64,000 nt of DNA from CAZCEC01 sp964497615 (GTDB lineage: Bacteria; Chloroflexota; Anaerolineae; Anaerolineales; UBA6663), in assembly GCA_964497615.1 (NCBI GenBank), contig CAZCEC010000023.1, positions 1 to 64,000 on the forward strand, written 5' to 3'. A program made the translations under genes and the position numbers. Shown piece after piece: positions 34,639-43,582 of the stretch. The notes below the pieces were generated by a model. It saw only the letters and a list, made by a program, of their open reading frames with translations, had not been told where the DNA came from and ran no database searches. The first letter of the stretch is position 1; every line of letters starts with the position of its first letter.

Positions 34639-37263
34639 ATGACCGAAGTCACCGCCGATTACGGCCCCAACCGTGCGGCGCCGCATGCCGTGGAGGCCGA
34701 GGAGGCGGTGCTGGGGTGCGTCTTGATTAACCCCGACGCCTACTTCGACGTCAGCGCTTTCCTCAAACCTGAAGACTTCTATCTGCATAAGCACCGCTGG
34801 GTGTGGGATGCCTTTGTGGCCCTGCACGAACAGCGCCTGCCGATTGACATCATCACCGTCACCGAAGAGCTGGAGCGCCACGGCCAACTGGGCGAGGTGG
34901 GCGGCGCGGCCTATCTGACGCGCCTGATCAACACCGTGCCGACCTCGCTGCACGCCGAGGCCTACGGGCGGCTGGTGGAGCGCGAGGCCATGCGGCGGCG
35001 GCTGATCGAGGCCGCCACCGAGGTGGCCAAGCTGGCCTACGCCGAGGGGCGCGAGATCGGCGAGGTGATCAACGACGCCGAGGCGGCGGTGTTCGCGGTG
35101 AGCGAGCGCCGGCTGAACAAGGAACTGGCCCCCATCAAGGAGGCCATCAGCCAATATTACGACCGCATCAAGTATCTGTTCGAGCACCGCGACGAACTGC
35201 TGGGGGTGCCGACGGGCTTTATTGACCTGGACAAGCTGTTGGGCGGCTTGCAGCAGTCGGACCTGCTGATCATCGCCGGGCGGCCGGGCAGCGGCAAGAC
35301 CGGGCTGATGCTCAATATCGCCAAGAACGCGGCGCTGACGTACAAGAAGCATGTGGCGGTGTTCTCACTGGAGATGTCGAACGACCAACTGGTGCAGCGG
35401 CTGATCGCGCAGGAGACGGGCATCGACTCCCAGCGCCTGCGGCTGGGCGACATCCACGACCACGAGTGGCCGTTGTTCGTGCAGGCCGCGAACGTCCTGA
35501 GCGACGCGCAAATCTTCCTGGACGACACGCCCGCCCTGACGCCTAACCAACTACGGTCCAAGTGCCGCCGGCTGGACCAGGAATACGGGCTGGACCTGGT
35601 GATCGTGGACTACCTGCAACTCATGCAGGGTGAGAGCCGCACGGAGAACCGGGTGCAGGAGGTGTCGGCCATCTCGCGCGGGCTCAAGCAGTTGGCGCGC
35701 GAGCTCAACGTACCCGTGCTGGCCGGGGCGCAGCTTTCGCGCGCGGTGGAGCAGCGCCAGGACAAGCGGCCGGTGCTGTCGGACTTACGGGAGAGCGGCT
35801 GTCTGACGGGCGACACGTTGGTGGCACTGGCGAATGGCGAGCGGCGCCCGATCCGGGAGTTGGTGGGCACGACACCCGATGTGGTCACGCTGGATGGGTG
35901 GCGGGTAACCAATGGTAAGGCCAGCCGCGTGTGGCTGACGGGGCACAAGCCCATCCTCAAGCTGACCACGCGCATGGGCCGCATTGTTCGGGCGACCGCC
36001 AATCATCCGTTTCGCGTCCTAGACGGCTGGCGGCGGTTGGACGAATTGGCGGTTGGGGATCGGATCGCCCTGCCCCGTCACTACCCTGAACCGGATGCGC
36101 CGGCTGCCTGGCCCGAGGATCGGTTGATCCTGCTGGCACATCTAATTGGAGACGGATGCTATGCCAGCCGGAACCCACTTCACTACACGAGCGCATCCGC
36201 GGCGAACCTGGAGGCGGTTGCCCAAGCAACAGCTTCGGCCTTTGGCATTATCGTGAAGAGGGTCAAACAGGAAAACTGGCATCACCTGTATTTGTCGGCT
36301 GGCGCCAATAAGTGGCATCCCAACCCAGCGCGGTTGTGGTTGCGCGACTTGGGCATTGACGGCCAACGGTCGCCGGAGAAGTTCATGCCGGCCGAGATAT
36401 TTCAATTGGCCGGTGAACAGATCGCCCTATTCCTGCGTCACCTCTGGAGCACGGACGGCAGCATCTACTTGCGCAAGACTACGCACGGGCAGGCCGGCAC
36501 CATCTACTATGCCACGGCCAGCGAGCGCCTGGCGCGCGACGTGCAGCACTTGCTGGCGCGATTGAGCATTCCGGCCCGCATCTTGACCACGCGCAAGGGC
36601 AACTACCGCCCCGGCTATCAGGTGCATGTGACCGGCCAGATCGACCAATTGCGCTTCGCGCAGTTAATCGGAGGGTTTGGCGAGCGTGGCGAGGCGCTTG
36701 CCCGAGTCGTTGAGTATCTCTCAACGATCGAGCCTAACCCCAATCGAGATACGGTCCCGCGAGAGATTTGGGACCAGGTCAAGGGCCACATGCGTTCGCG
36801 CGGGATCAGCCAGCGCCAGATGGCGGCGATGCGGGGCACGGCCTACGGCGGCGATGCCCACTTTGGCTTTTCCCCAACCCGACAGACGCTCGGTCACTAC
36901 GCGGCCCTGCTGGAAGAGCCGACGCTCCAGGCCGTTGCCGAGGCAGACGTCTACTGGGATACGATTGCCGGCATCGAGCCCGACGGCGAGGCCGACGTGT
37001 ACGACATGACGGTGCCGGGCACGCACAACTTCATCGCGAACGGCATTGTGGTCCACAACAGCCTGGAACAGGACAGCGATATCGTCATGTTCATCGACCG
37101 CCCCGACATGTACGAAAAAGAAGGCGGCAAGACGAACATCGCTACGATCATCGTCGCCAAGCACCGCAACGGCCCCACGGCGGACGTGCAGCTTGTGTTC
37201 CGCGGGGCGCTGACCAAGTTCGAAAACGCCGAGACGCGGCACGTGGACTTGCGGCAGGTCTAG
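34639..37263 (+). CDS. dnaB: Replicative DNA helicase DnaB with intein
   Basis: An 874-residue precursor of the hexameric replicative helicase. It has an N-terminal DnaB domain (PHAVEAEEAVLGCVLINP), Walker A GRPGSGKTG near residue 214, and Walker B VIVDYLQLM. The RecA-like core breaks at SDLRESG, where a 420-residue intein (residues 388-807) is inserted, and resumes with SLEQDSDIVMFIDR and the arginine-finger region IIVAKHRNGPT. After splicing the helicase would have 454 residues, the normal length. The insertion point is that of the well-known Synechocystis DnaB intein. The upstream nuclease and downstream DnaD and loader genes suggest one replication operon. Confidence 0.96.
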   Translation: MTEVTADYGPNRAAPHAVEAEEAVLGCVLINPDAYFDVSAFLKPEDFYLHKHRWVWDAFVALHEQRLPIDIITVTEELERHGQLGEVGGAAYLTRLINTVPTSLHAEAYGRLVEREAMRRRLIEAATEVAKLAYAEGREIGEVINDAEAAVFAVSERRLNKELAPIKEAISQYYDRIKYLFEHRDELLGVPTGFIDLDKLLGGLQQSDLLIIAGRPGSGKTGLMLNIAKNAALTYKKHVAVFSLEMSNDQLVQRLIAQETGIDSQRLRLGDIHDHEWPLFVQAANVLSDAQIFLDDTPALTPNQLRSKCRRLDQEYGLDLVIVDYLQLMQGESRTENRVQEVSAISRGLKQLARELNVPVLAGAQLSRAVEQRQDKRPVLSDLRESGCLTGDTLVALANGERRPIRELVGTTPDVVTLDGWRVTNGKASRVWLTGHKPILKLTTRMGRIVRATANHPFRVLDGWRRLDELAVGDRIALPRHYPEPDAPAAWPEDRLILLAHLIGDGCYASRNPLHYTSASAANLEAVAQATASAFGIIVKRVKQENWHHLYLSAGANKWHPNPARLWLRDLGIDGQRSPEKFMPAEIFQLAGEQIALFLRHLWSTDGSIYLRKTTHGQAGTIYYATASERLARDVQHLLARLSIPARILTTRKGNYRPGYQVHVTGQIDQLRFAQLIGGFGERGEALARVVEYLSTIEPNPNRDTVPREIWDQVKGHMRSRGISQRQMAAMRGTAYGGDAHFGFSPTRQTLGHYAALLEEPTLQAVAEADVYWDTIAGIEPDGEADVYDMTVPGTHNFIANGIVVHNSLEQDSDIVMFIDRPDMYEKEGGKTNIATIIVAKHRNGPTADVQLVFRGALTKFENAETRHVDLRQV
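35800..37059 (+). other. DnaB intein with LAGLIDADG homing-endonuclease motifs
   Basis: A 420-codon in-frame insertion. It begins with Cys (CLTGDTLVALANGERRP, block A) and ends VYDMTVPGTHNFIANGIVVHN (blocks F and G), with the +1 extein residue Ser. Block B is RIVRATANHPFRVLDG, with the TxxH His. Endonuclease motifs are LILLAHLIGDGCY (block C) and LFLRHLWSTDGSIY (block E), both retaining an Asp. A helix-turn-helix-like SQRQMAAMRGTAYGG lies near its end. All splicing residues are intact, so it should splice; endonuclease activity is likely but unproven. Confidence 0.94.
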
Positions 37264-37264
37264 G

Positions 37265-38026
37265 GTGAAAGGCTTCTCTGGTTTTCCAGACGGCAAGCTG
37301 AAGTCGGTCGGCGTGCCGGAGCCGTTCTTCTCCGACCTGCTGCCGCTGGTGGACCACACCGGCGAGCTCAAGGTGACGCTCTACGCGTTCTGGCGGCTGG
37401 GGACCAAGACCGGCATCTACCGCTTCTTGCAGCGCAGTGACTTCGCCGAGGACGAGCTATTCATGAGCGGGCTGTCGGCGTCGCCGCGGCAAGCGGACGA
37501 GGCGCTGGACGATGCGCTGGAGCGGGCCGAGGCGCGCGGCACCTTGCTGCGGGTGGTAGTGGAAGACGCGCAGGCCGAGCGGCACCTGTACTTCATGAAC
37601 ACGGAGAAGGGCCGCGAGGCGCTGGACAAGCTGACGCACGGCGAGTGGCGGCCGGAGGGCTTTGAGGAAGCCAGCGTCACCCTCAGCCATATCCGGTCCA
37701 ATATCTACAAGCTGTGGGAACAGAACATGGGCGCGCTGACGCCCATGATCAGCGAGGAACTGCGCGACCTGGCGGCAACCTACCCGCAGGCCTGGATCGA
37801 GGACGCCATCCGGATCGCGGTGAAGAACAACGTGCGCCGGCTGAAGTATGTGCTGGCGGTGCTGGAACGGATGCGGAGCGAGGGACGGTATGAGCAAGCG
37901 CCCGGTGACGATCAAGAGCCTGATCTCAGCCGATACGACGGCTACCTCCGCTACATCGAAACGGACGAGCCCAATGGCGAACCCAGCCAGACCGAGCCAG
38001 AAGCCGGATCAGATGCCGCCGGATAG
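37265..38026 (+). CDS. DnaD-domain primosomal-like protein
   Basis: A 253-residue protein with a winged-helix-like N-terminal half and a DnaD/DnaB_2 domain at about residues 145-205 (IYKLWEQNMGALTPMISEELRDLAATYPQ followed by EDAIRIAVKNNVRRLKYVLAVLERM). In Firmicutes, DnaD-family proteins help recruit and load the replicative helicase. It starts with GTG 1 nt after the dnaB stop and overlaps the next gene, so the three are tightly linked. The last 50 residues are polar and probably disordered. Confidence 0.88.
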   Translation: MKGFSGFPDGKLKSVGVPEPFFSDLLPLVDHTGELKVTLYAFWRLGTKTGIYRFLQRSDFAEDELFMSGLSASPRQADEALDDALERAEARGTLLRVVVEDAQAERHLYFMNTEKGREALDKLTHGEWRPEGFEEASVTLSHIRSNIYKLWEQNMGALTPMISEELRDLAATYPQAWIEDAIRIAVKNNVRRLKYVLAVLERMRSEGRYEQAPGDDQEPDLSRYDGYLRYIETDEPNGEPSQTEPEAGSDAAG

Positions 38027-39458
38027 CAGATCAGGCAACGGCGCAGAAAACCCGCGCGGCGCGGAAAGGCCGCTCAGCGCCGAGAACGGGGCCGGCGAGC
38101 GCCCCGCCGCCCAGCCGCCGCTATTGGTGCCGGGCGCGGGCGAGCCACCGCGCTTCTACGACGGCGTGGGCGACCCGGACTGCCCGCACTGCCACGGTCT
38201 AGGGTACCTGCGCGAAGACGTGCCGCCGGGGCACCCCAACTTCGGCAAGCTGGTGCCGTGCGTGTGCCAGATGGACTCGATGGCGGCCACCCACGCCGAC
38301 AAGCTGCGGCGCGACAGCAACACCGAGACCCTGGCGGGCAAGACCTTCGACAACTTTCTTCCGGAAGGGGTCAGCCCGGACCCCGCGGTGCGGGCGACCG
38401 TGCGGTCGGCGTTTGAGCGCTGCCGGGCGTTCGCAGAGAAGCCGGAGAAGTGGCTGCTGCTGAGCGGGACCTACGGCTGCGGCAAAACGCATCTGGCCGC
38501 GGCGATAGCCAACCGCTGCGTAGCCACGGGCAAGCCGGTGCTGTTCCTGAACACGCCCGACCTGCTGGACCGGCTGCGGGCCGGCTTCGCACCCAGCGCC
38601 GACGACACCTTCGCCACCCGCTTTGAAGAGATTCGCACCGCGCCCATCCTGATCCTGGACGACCTGGGGACGGAGAGCCCGACGGCCTGGGCGGTAGAGA
38701 AGCTGTATCAGATACTCAACTACCGCTACAACGCGCACCTGCCGACGGTCATCACCACCAACCGCGATCTGAAGGACATTGAGCCGCGCGTGGCCAGCCG
38801 GCTCACCGACGCGGAGATCGTGAGCGCGCTGACGATCCGCGCGCCGGACTTCCGAGCAGGACACTTGAGCCTGACCTCGGACATTTCCACCCTGGCGATC
38901 CACGCCCAGCAGACATTTGAGACCTTTGACCACCGGGGGGACCTGACGGGCGAGGCGCGACAGATGTTCCACAAGGCCATCCAGGCGGCGCGCGACTACG
39001 CCGACGAGCCGCGCGGCTGGTTCGTGCTGACCGGCGACTACGGGTCGGGCAAGACACACCTGGCGGCGGCGATTGCCAACCACCGGGCGCAGCAGGGGCT
39101 GCCAGTGATCTTCGTCACCTATCAGGACCTGAGCGACCTGTTCCGCACTTCGAGCAACCGCGAGAACGACGACCGCAACGCCAAGCTGGTGCAGCAGGTG
39201 AAGGGCGCGGAGTTCCTGGTGATTGACGACGTCAGCAGCCTGGTGGGGACGGTGGGCTACTTCCGCGAGAAGTTTTTCCAGGTGTTCAACTACCGCTTCG
39301 ACGCGCAACTGCCCACGGTGCTGACGACGGCGGCCTCGGACAAGGAGTTGGACCCGCGCATCAAGTCGCGCATCTTCCACACCGAGCTGTGCCAGGTGCA
39401 TGTGTTGAAGGTGGGGCCGTACCGGGGGAAGCGGGCGGCGCGCAAGCGGGCGGCGTAG
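37974..39458 (+). CDS. Tandem AAA+ helicase-loader-like protein (two DnaC/DnaI domains)
   Basis: A 494-residue protein. After a disordered start it has a zinc-ribbon-like CPHCHGLGYL...CVC (residues about 70-100). AAA+ domain 1 has Walker A GTYGCGKTH with Lys171, Walker B ILILDDLG, sensor TTN and Arg finger SRL. AAA+ domain 2 has Walker A GDYGSGKTH with Lys360, Walker B FLVIDDVS, sensor TTA and SRI. Each half resembles a complete DnaC/DnaI/IstB loader core, and family members normally have one. It follows dnaB and the DnaD protein. I chose the ATG at 37974 (GGACGAG upstream); 38013 is an alternative. Confidence 0.86.
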   Translation: MANPARPSQKPDQMPPDSRSGNGAENPRGAERPLSAENGAGERPAAQPPLLVPGAGEPPRFYDGVGDPDCPHCHGLGYLREDVPPGHPNFGKLVPCVCQMDSMAATHADKLRRDSNTETLAGKTFDNFLPEGVSPDPAVRATVRSAFERCRAFAEKPEKWLLLSGTYGCGKTHLAAAIANRCVATGKPVLFLNTPDLLDRLRAGFAPSADDTFATRFEEIRTAPILILDDLGTESPTAWAVEKLYQILNYRYNAHLPTVITTNRDLKDIEPRVASRLTDAEIVSALTIRAPDFRAGHLSLTSDISTLAIHAQQTFETFDHRGDLTGEARQMFHKAIQAARDYADEPRGWFVLTGDYGSGKTHLAAAIANHRAQQGLPVIFVTYQDLSDLFRTSSNRENDDRNAKLVQQVKGAEFLVIDDVSSLVGTVGYFREKFFQVFNYRFDAQLPTVLTTAASDKELDPRIKSRIFHTELCQVHVLKVGPYRGKRAARKRAA

Positions 39459-39464
39459 CGCACA

Positions 39465-39499
39465 ACGACCGACCACCGACGACTGACGACCGACGACGG
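39465..39499 (+). repeat. Heptanucleotide tandem repeat, five units
   Basis: ACGACCG, ACCACCG, ACGACTG, ACGACCG, ACGACGG in exact 7-bp register, starting 7 nt after the loader stop codon. Confidence 0.85.
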
Positions 39500-39545
39500 A
39501 GAGCGCAGGGCGATCGCCAACTGACCAGGAACGCCCGCCTGTCAT

Positions 39546-39579
39546 TGTCATTCCGAGGCGGTTTTTGCCGAGGAATCTT
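39546..39579 (+). repeat. Dispersed TGTCATTCCGAG...GAGGAATCTT element
   Basis: A compact copy with arms GGCGG/GCC around a T-rich loop, located between the loader gene and the convergent EF-G-like gene. Confidence 0.75.
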
Positions 39580-39619
39580 GTCCCTGAGAATTGTCTGCAT
39601 GAGCAGCCAACCAGGGCAC

Positions 39620-39656
39620 AAAAAAGCCCCCGAGCGGCGGTTCCAGCTTGGGGGCT
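39620..39656 (-). terminator. Rho-independent terminator of the EF-G-like gene
   Basis: On the minus strand AGCCCCC (39656-39650) pairs with GGGGGCT (39631-39625), followed by a run of T (the A run 39620-39625 on the plus strand). The stem is strong and the U tract good; it also faces the convergent loader gene. Confidence 0.88.
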
Positions 39657-39685
39657 CTTGATTCAGATTGGCGCGAGGGCCGCGG

Positions 39686-41761
39686 CTACTCGCCTGTCTC
39701 GTCGCCCTTGGCTTCACGCTTGTGAGCGGCGATGATGCCTTGCGCCAGGTGGGTGGGGACGACGTCGTAGCGCAAGAAGTCCATCGAGTAGACGCCGCGC
39801 CCGCCGGTGATGGAGCGCAGTTCGGTGGCGTAGCGCTGCACCTCGGCCTGGGGCACCTCGGCGGTGATGATGCTCTTGCCGGCGTCCTGGTCCATCCCCT
39901 GTACGCGAGCGCGCCGGGTGTTGAGGTCGCCGAGCACGTCGCCCATGTTGCTCTCAGGGACGACGACGCGCAGCGCCACAATCGGCTCCAGCAGCACAGG
40001 GTTGCCGGCCTCGAAGGCCTTCTTGAAGGCCTCGCGCCCGGCCACCTCGAAGGCGATGGGCTTGGAATCGACCGGGTGCTCCTTGCCGTCGGTGACGAAG
40101 ACGTTGACGCCGACGACCGGGTAGCCAGCCACCACCCCCTGCTCCATGACGCTCTTGACGCCCTTCTCGATCGGGCCCAGGTAGCCGCGCGACAGGTTCA
40201 TGCCCACCAGTTCATCCTCAAACGCATACTCTCCGTCAGGCGAGGGCTCGACGCGCATAGTCACCTCGCCGAACTGCCCCGCGCCGCCGGTCTGCTTCTT
40301 GTGGCGGTGCATGGCCTCGGCCTTGCGGGTGATGCTCTCGCGATAAGGCACCTTGGGCGCCTCGACGTTCAGGCCGACGCTGAACTTGCTTTCGGCGCGC
40401 CGGACCGCCACATCAATGTGCTGGTCGCCCATGCCTTCGAGGATCGTTTGCTTGGTGGACGATTCCTGCCGCCAGTGCAGGGTGGGATCTTCTTCGCACA
40501 GGCGGGTGAGGGCCGGGCCCATCTTGGTGGAATCGGCCTGGGTGCGCGGGCTGACGGCCACGGCATAGGTGGCGGCCGGATACTTGGGGGCATCCATGAT
40601 GAGCGGGTGGGTGCGGTCGCCGAGCGAGTCGCCGGTGGCGGTGACAGTCAATTTGGTGAGGGCGCCCAGGTCGCCGGCATGCAGGTTGCGGATGCCGATC
40701 TGCTCCTTGCCGCGCGGCAGATAGACGGTGCCGATGCGCTCCTCTGCGCTCCGGCTGTGATTCCAAATGCGGGTGTCAGACGACAGCACGCCCGAGTAAA
40801 CCCGGACATAGGTGAGCTTGCCGACGAACGGGTCGGCGGTGGTCTTCCACACGTAGGCGCACAGCGGGCTCGTATCCGAGATCGCCACGTCCTCGTCGCC
40901 CGCGGCGCCGTGGGCGTGCATGGGGGGTTCTTCGGTGGGCGCCGGGAAGTAGCGCACGATGCCGTCCAGGATCGGGTTGATACCCACGTCGGCCGTGGCC
41001 GAGGCGACGAAGACCGGGACAAAGGAGCCGGCCAGCACCGCTTGGTGAAAGCCGTGAATGACCTCCTGCGGGGTCAGCTCTTCGCCGCCCAGGTACTTCT
41101 CCAGCAGGGCATCGTCGCCCTCGGCGGCGGCCTCCACCAGGTTGACGCGCGCGGCCTCCGCGGCGGCGGCGTAGTCGGCGGGAATGGCCACTTGCTCGTC
41201 GCCCTTGCCGGGGCGGGCCATCATCGAGAGCAGGCCGATGACGCCCTTGAAATTGGCCTGTTCGCCCCACGGCAGTTGCACGGGGATGAGCTTGGCCTTA
41301 AACGCCGCCTGGACGCCTTCCAGGGTCTTCTGGAAGTTGGCGTTCTCCCGGTCCATCTTGTTGATGACGACGAAGCGCGGGAGCTTGCGGTCGTCGCAAT
41401 ACTGCCAGGTCAGCTCGGTGCCCACTTCCACGCCGGAAACGGCATCCACCACCACGATGGCGGCGTCGGCCACGTGCAGGGCCGACTTGACCTCGCCCAA
41501 GAAGTCGGTGAAGCCGGGGGTGTCAATGAAATTGATCTTGTGGTCCTGATACTCGATGGGGATGACGGCGGTGGAGATGGAGATGCGGCGGCGTTTCTCT
41601 TCGTCTTCAAAATCGGCGGCAGCGGTGCCGTCCTCAACGCGGCCCAGTCGGGTGGTGACCCCGGTGTTGAACAGGAAGCCCTCGGTGAGCGAGGTTTTGC
41701 CGGAGCCACTGTGGCCAACGAGCGCGACATTGCGGATCAACTCGGTTCCGTACTCTTTCAT
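39686..41761 (-). CDS. Elongation factor G paralogue with atypical GTPase motifs
   Basis: A 691-residue five-domain EF-G-like GTPase: G domain, domain II (FVGKLTYVRVYSGVL), domain III, domain IV (TGGAGQFGEVTMRVEPSP) and domain V (PIVALRVVVPESNMGDVLGDLNTRRARVQGM). The P-loop is GHSGSGKTS instead of AHIDAGKTT. Switch II is DTPGFTDF instead of DTPGHVDF, so the catalytic His is a Phe. NKMD (G4) is intact. This matches the EF-G-2/FusA2 type of paralogue rather than the main EF-G, which is expected elsewhere. It has a TTGACA-17-TACCAT promoter and a strong terminator, so it is monocistronic. Confidence 0.92.
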   Translation of the reverse strand: MKEYGTELIRNVALVGHSGSGKTSLTEGFLFNTGVTTRLGRVEDGTAAADFEDEEKRRRISISTAVIPIEYQDHKINFIDTPGFTDFLGEVKSALHVADAAIVVVDAVSGVEVGTELTWQYCDDRKLPRFVVINKMDRENANFQKTLEGVQAAFKAKLIPVQLPWGEQANFKGVIGLLSMMARPGKGDEQVAIPADYAAAAEAARVNLVEAAAEGDDALLEKYLGGEELTPQEVIHGFHQAVLAGSFVPVFVASATADVGINPILDGIVRYFPAPTEEPPMHAHGAAGDEDVAISDTSPLCAYVWKTTADPFVGKLTYVRVYSGVLSSDTRIWNHSRSAEERIGTVYLPRGKEQIGIRNLHAGDLGALTKLTVTATGDSLGDRTHPLIMDAPKYPAATYAVAVSPRTQADSTKMGPALTRLCEEDPTLHWRQESSTKQTILEGMGDQHIDVAVRRAESKFSVGLNVEAPKVPYRESITRKAEAMHRHKKQTGGAGQFGEVTMRVEPSPDGEYAFEDELVGMNLSRGYLGPIEKGVKSVMEQGVVAGYPVVGVNVFVTDGKEHPVDSKPIAFEVAGREAFKKAFEAGNPVLLEPIVALRVVVPESNMGDVLGDLNTRRARVQGMDQDAGKSIITAEVPQAEVQRYATELRSITGGRGVYSMDFLRYDVVPTHLAQGIIAAHKREAKGDETGE

Positions 41762-41807
41762 AGGGTGCGCTTTCTCCGTGGCTTATGCATCGTCAGTGGG
41801 GACGGGG

Positions 41808-41836
41808 ATGGTAGCATGGGGGGGAAGGGTTGTCAA
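41808..41836 (-). promoter_or_regulatory. Promoter of the EF-G-like gene
   Basis: On the minus strand a perfect TTGACA (41836-41831), 17-nt spacer, TACCAT (41813-41808), about 45 nt upstream of the ATG. Confidence 0.68.
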
Positions 41837-41904
41837 TCATTGCACGGGCGCGCGTGGATGTCAGCGTGCGCAAGTGGAATGTGCGTATGTGGGTAGGGCG
41901 GGGA

Positions 41905-41910
41905 TATAAT
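41905..41910 (+). promoter_or_regulatory. -10 box for the VOC-esterase operon
   Basis: TATAAT about 24 nt before the ATG at 41934, with GGGAGGA between them; the -35 is poor. Confidence 0.5.
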
Positions 41911-41933
41911 GGACAAGATTTGGGAGGATTGAC

Positions 41934-42422
41934 ATGACACCAGCCATTCATCCGCAAACGGGGATTGGGCACGTGCACCTGAAGGTGGCCGACTTGGAGC
42001 GGGCCGTCCAGTTCTATACCGAGGTGCTGGGGTTCGAGGTGATGCAGCGTTGGGGCGGCAGCGCCGCGTTCCTGTCGGCGGGCGGCTATCACCACCACAT
42101 TGGGCTGAACACCTGGGAGAGCCGCGGCGGGGACGCGCCCGCGCCGGGGACGACCGGGCTGTATCACTTCGCCATCTTATTGCCCAGCCGGCGCGAGTTG
42201 GCGCAGGCGCTGAAGCGCCTGGGCGAGCACGGCTGGCCGCTGGATGGCGCCGCCGATCACGGGGTGAGCGAGGCCGTCTATCTACGCGACCCGGACGGCA
42301 ACGGCATCGAGCTGTACCGCGACCGGCCGCCGGAGCAGTGGCCGCGCACGCCCGAGGGCGAATTGCGGATGGTGAACGACGCGCTGGATTTTGAAGGGAT
42401 TATGAGCGAGTTGGCGGAATGA
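41934..42422 (+). CDS. VOC-family (glyoxalase/extradiol dioxygenase-like) protein
   Basis: A 162-residue protein with GHVHLKVADLERAVQFYTEVLGFEV, HHHIGLNTW, YHFAILLPSR and a terminal NGIELYRD. The His and Glu metal ligands of the VOC fold are present. It resembles one catechol 2,3-dioxygenase-like (CatE/MhqA) module but is shorter than two-module dioxygenases. Its stop overlaps the start of an esterase gene (ATGA). In Bacillus, MhqA/MhqO-type VOC proteins and the MhqD esterase act together on quinones; a similar detoxification role is inference. Confidence 0.85.
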   Translation: MTPAIHPQTGIGHVHLKVADLERAVQFYTEVLGFEVMQRWGGSAAFLSAGGYHHHIGLNTWESRGGDAPAPGTTGLYHFAILLPSRRELAQALKRLGEHGWPLDGAADHGVSEAVYLRDPDGNGIELYRDRPPEQWPRTPEGELRMVNDALDFEGIMSELAE

Positions 42423-43060
42423 TTGAGCAGACTGATCCACACGCAGGGATGCCGGTGCTGACGGCGGGGGCGCGGCCGGAGGCGGCGCAGGGCGCGATGG
42501 TGCTGGTGCATGGGCGCGGGGCCTCGGCCGAGGACATCCTGGCCCTGGCGCGCGAGTTCCGGCGCGACGACTTCGCCTATTGGGCGCCGCAGGCAGCCGG
42601 GAACACCTGGTATCCCAACCGGTTTATGGAGCCGCTGGAGACCAATGAGCCCTGGCTGACGGCCGCCCTGGCGAAGGTGGGGGCGGTGCTGGCGGAGGTC
42701 GGCGCGGCGGGCATCCCGCCGGAGCGGACGGTGCTGCTGGGATTCTCGCAGGGGGCCTGCCTGGCGCTGGAGTATGCGGCGCGCCACGCACGGCGCTACG
42801 GCGCCCTGGTGGGGCTGAGCGGTGGGCTGATCGGCCCGGATGGGACGCCGCGCGACTACGCCGGGTCGCTGGCGGGCACGCCGGTCTTCCTGGGGTGCAG
42901 CGATGTGGACCCGCACATCCCTAAGGAGCGGGTGGCGCACAGCGCGGCGGTCCTGGAGGGTCTGGGGGGCGCGGTGACCATGCGGCTGTACCGCAACTTA
43001 TTACACACCGTGAACGGGGATGAGGTGCGGTTTGTGCAGGGGCTGTTGGAGCAGCTATGA
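42419..43060 (+). CDS. Phospholipase/carboxylesterase-family hydrolase
   Basis: A 213-residue alpha/beta hydrolase of the carboxylesterase/MhqD type. It has VLVHGRGASAEDIL, the nucleophile elbow GFSQGACLAL (Ser near residue 104), Asp in CSDVDPHIP and a C-terminal His in LLHTVNGDE. It overlaps the VOC gene by 4 bp and the thioredoxin-like gene by 4 bp, so the three are translationally coupled. Confidence 0.9.
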   Translation: MIEQTDPHAGMPVLTAGARPEAAQGAMVLVHGRGASAEDILALAREFRRDDFAYWAPQAAGNTWYPNRFMEPLETNEPWLTAALAKVGAVLAEVGAAGIPPERTVLLGFSQGACLALEYAARHARRYGALVGLSGGLIGPDGTPRDYAGSLAGTPVFLGCSDVDPHIPKERVAHSAAVLEGLGGAVTMRLYRNLLHTVNGDEVRFVQGLLEQL

Positions 43061-43572
43061 AGAGCCTGATCCGGCTGTTCTCATACAACTCATATGTGTG
43101 GGTGGCGCTGGCGGTGGGCGCGGTCCTGGCGCCGGCGCTGGCAGCCGGCGGGCTGACGCCGCTGGAGTGGGCGGGACTGGCCGTGTACGCGGTGGCGGCC
43201 TATGTGGGCTATCAAGTATGGAAGACGCCCCGCCAGCAGTTGGCGCAGTTCGATGCGCTGGCGGCCTTCGACGAGGTACTGCGCGGCCCCCGCCCCACCC
43301 TGGTGGAGTTCTATTCCGACAACTGCGGCGTGTGCATGACCATGCGCCCAGTGATGGACCGGCTGGAGCAGGATGCCCAGCACCGATTGCAGGTGCTGCG
43401 GGTGGATGTGAAGGAGCCGGTGGGGGCACAATTGGCCGACCGGTATGCGGTGACGTTCACGCCAACATTCATGCTGTTCAACTCGAACGGGTCGAAGGAA
43501 GAGGAGTACACCCTGGTGCTGGACCGGGCGCGGGTGTTGTATTGGCTGGATCAGCAGACGATATCGCCGTAG
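43057..43572 (+). CDS. Membrane-anchored thioredoxin-like protein
   Basis: A 171-residue protein with two N-terminal hydrophobic helices (residues 13-31 and 37-54), then a thioredoxin fold: LVEFYSDNCGVCMTMRPVMDRLE with the redox pair CGVC, VDVKEPVGAQLADRYAVTFTPTFMLF with the cis-Pro motif, and a C-terminal helix. WCGPC is replaced by NCGVC. The short loop between helices suggests both termini are cytosolic. It overlaps the esterase gene by 4 bp. Confidence 0.87.
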   Translation: MKSLIRLFSYNSYVWVALAVGAVLAPALAAGGLTPLEWAGLAVYAVAAYVGYQVWKTPRQQLAQFDALAAFDEVLRGPRPTLVEFYSDNCGVCMTMRPVMDRLEQDAQHRLQVLRVDVKEPVGAQLADRYAVTFTPTFMLFNSNGSKEEEYTLVLDRARVLYWLDQQTISP

Positions 43573-43582
43573 GGCGCGAGCC

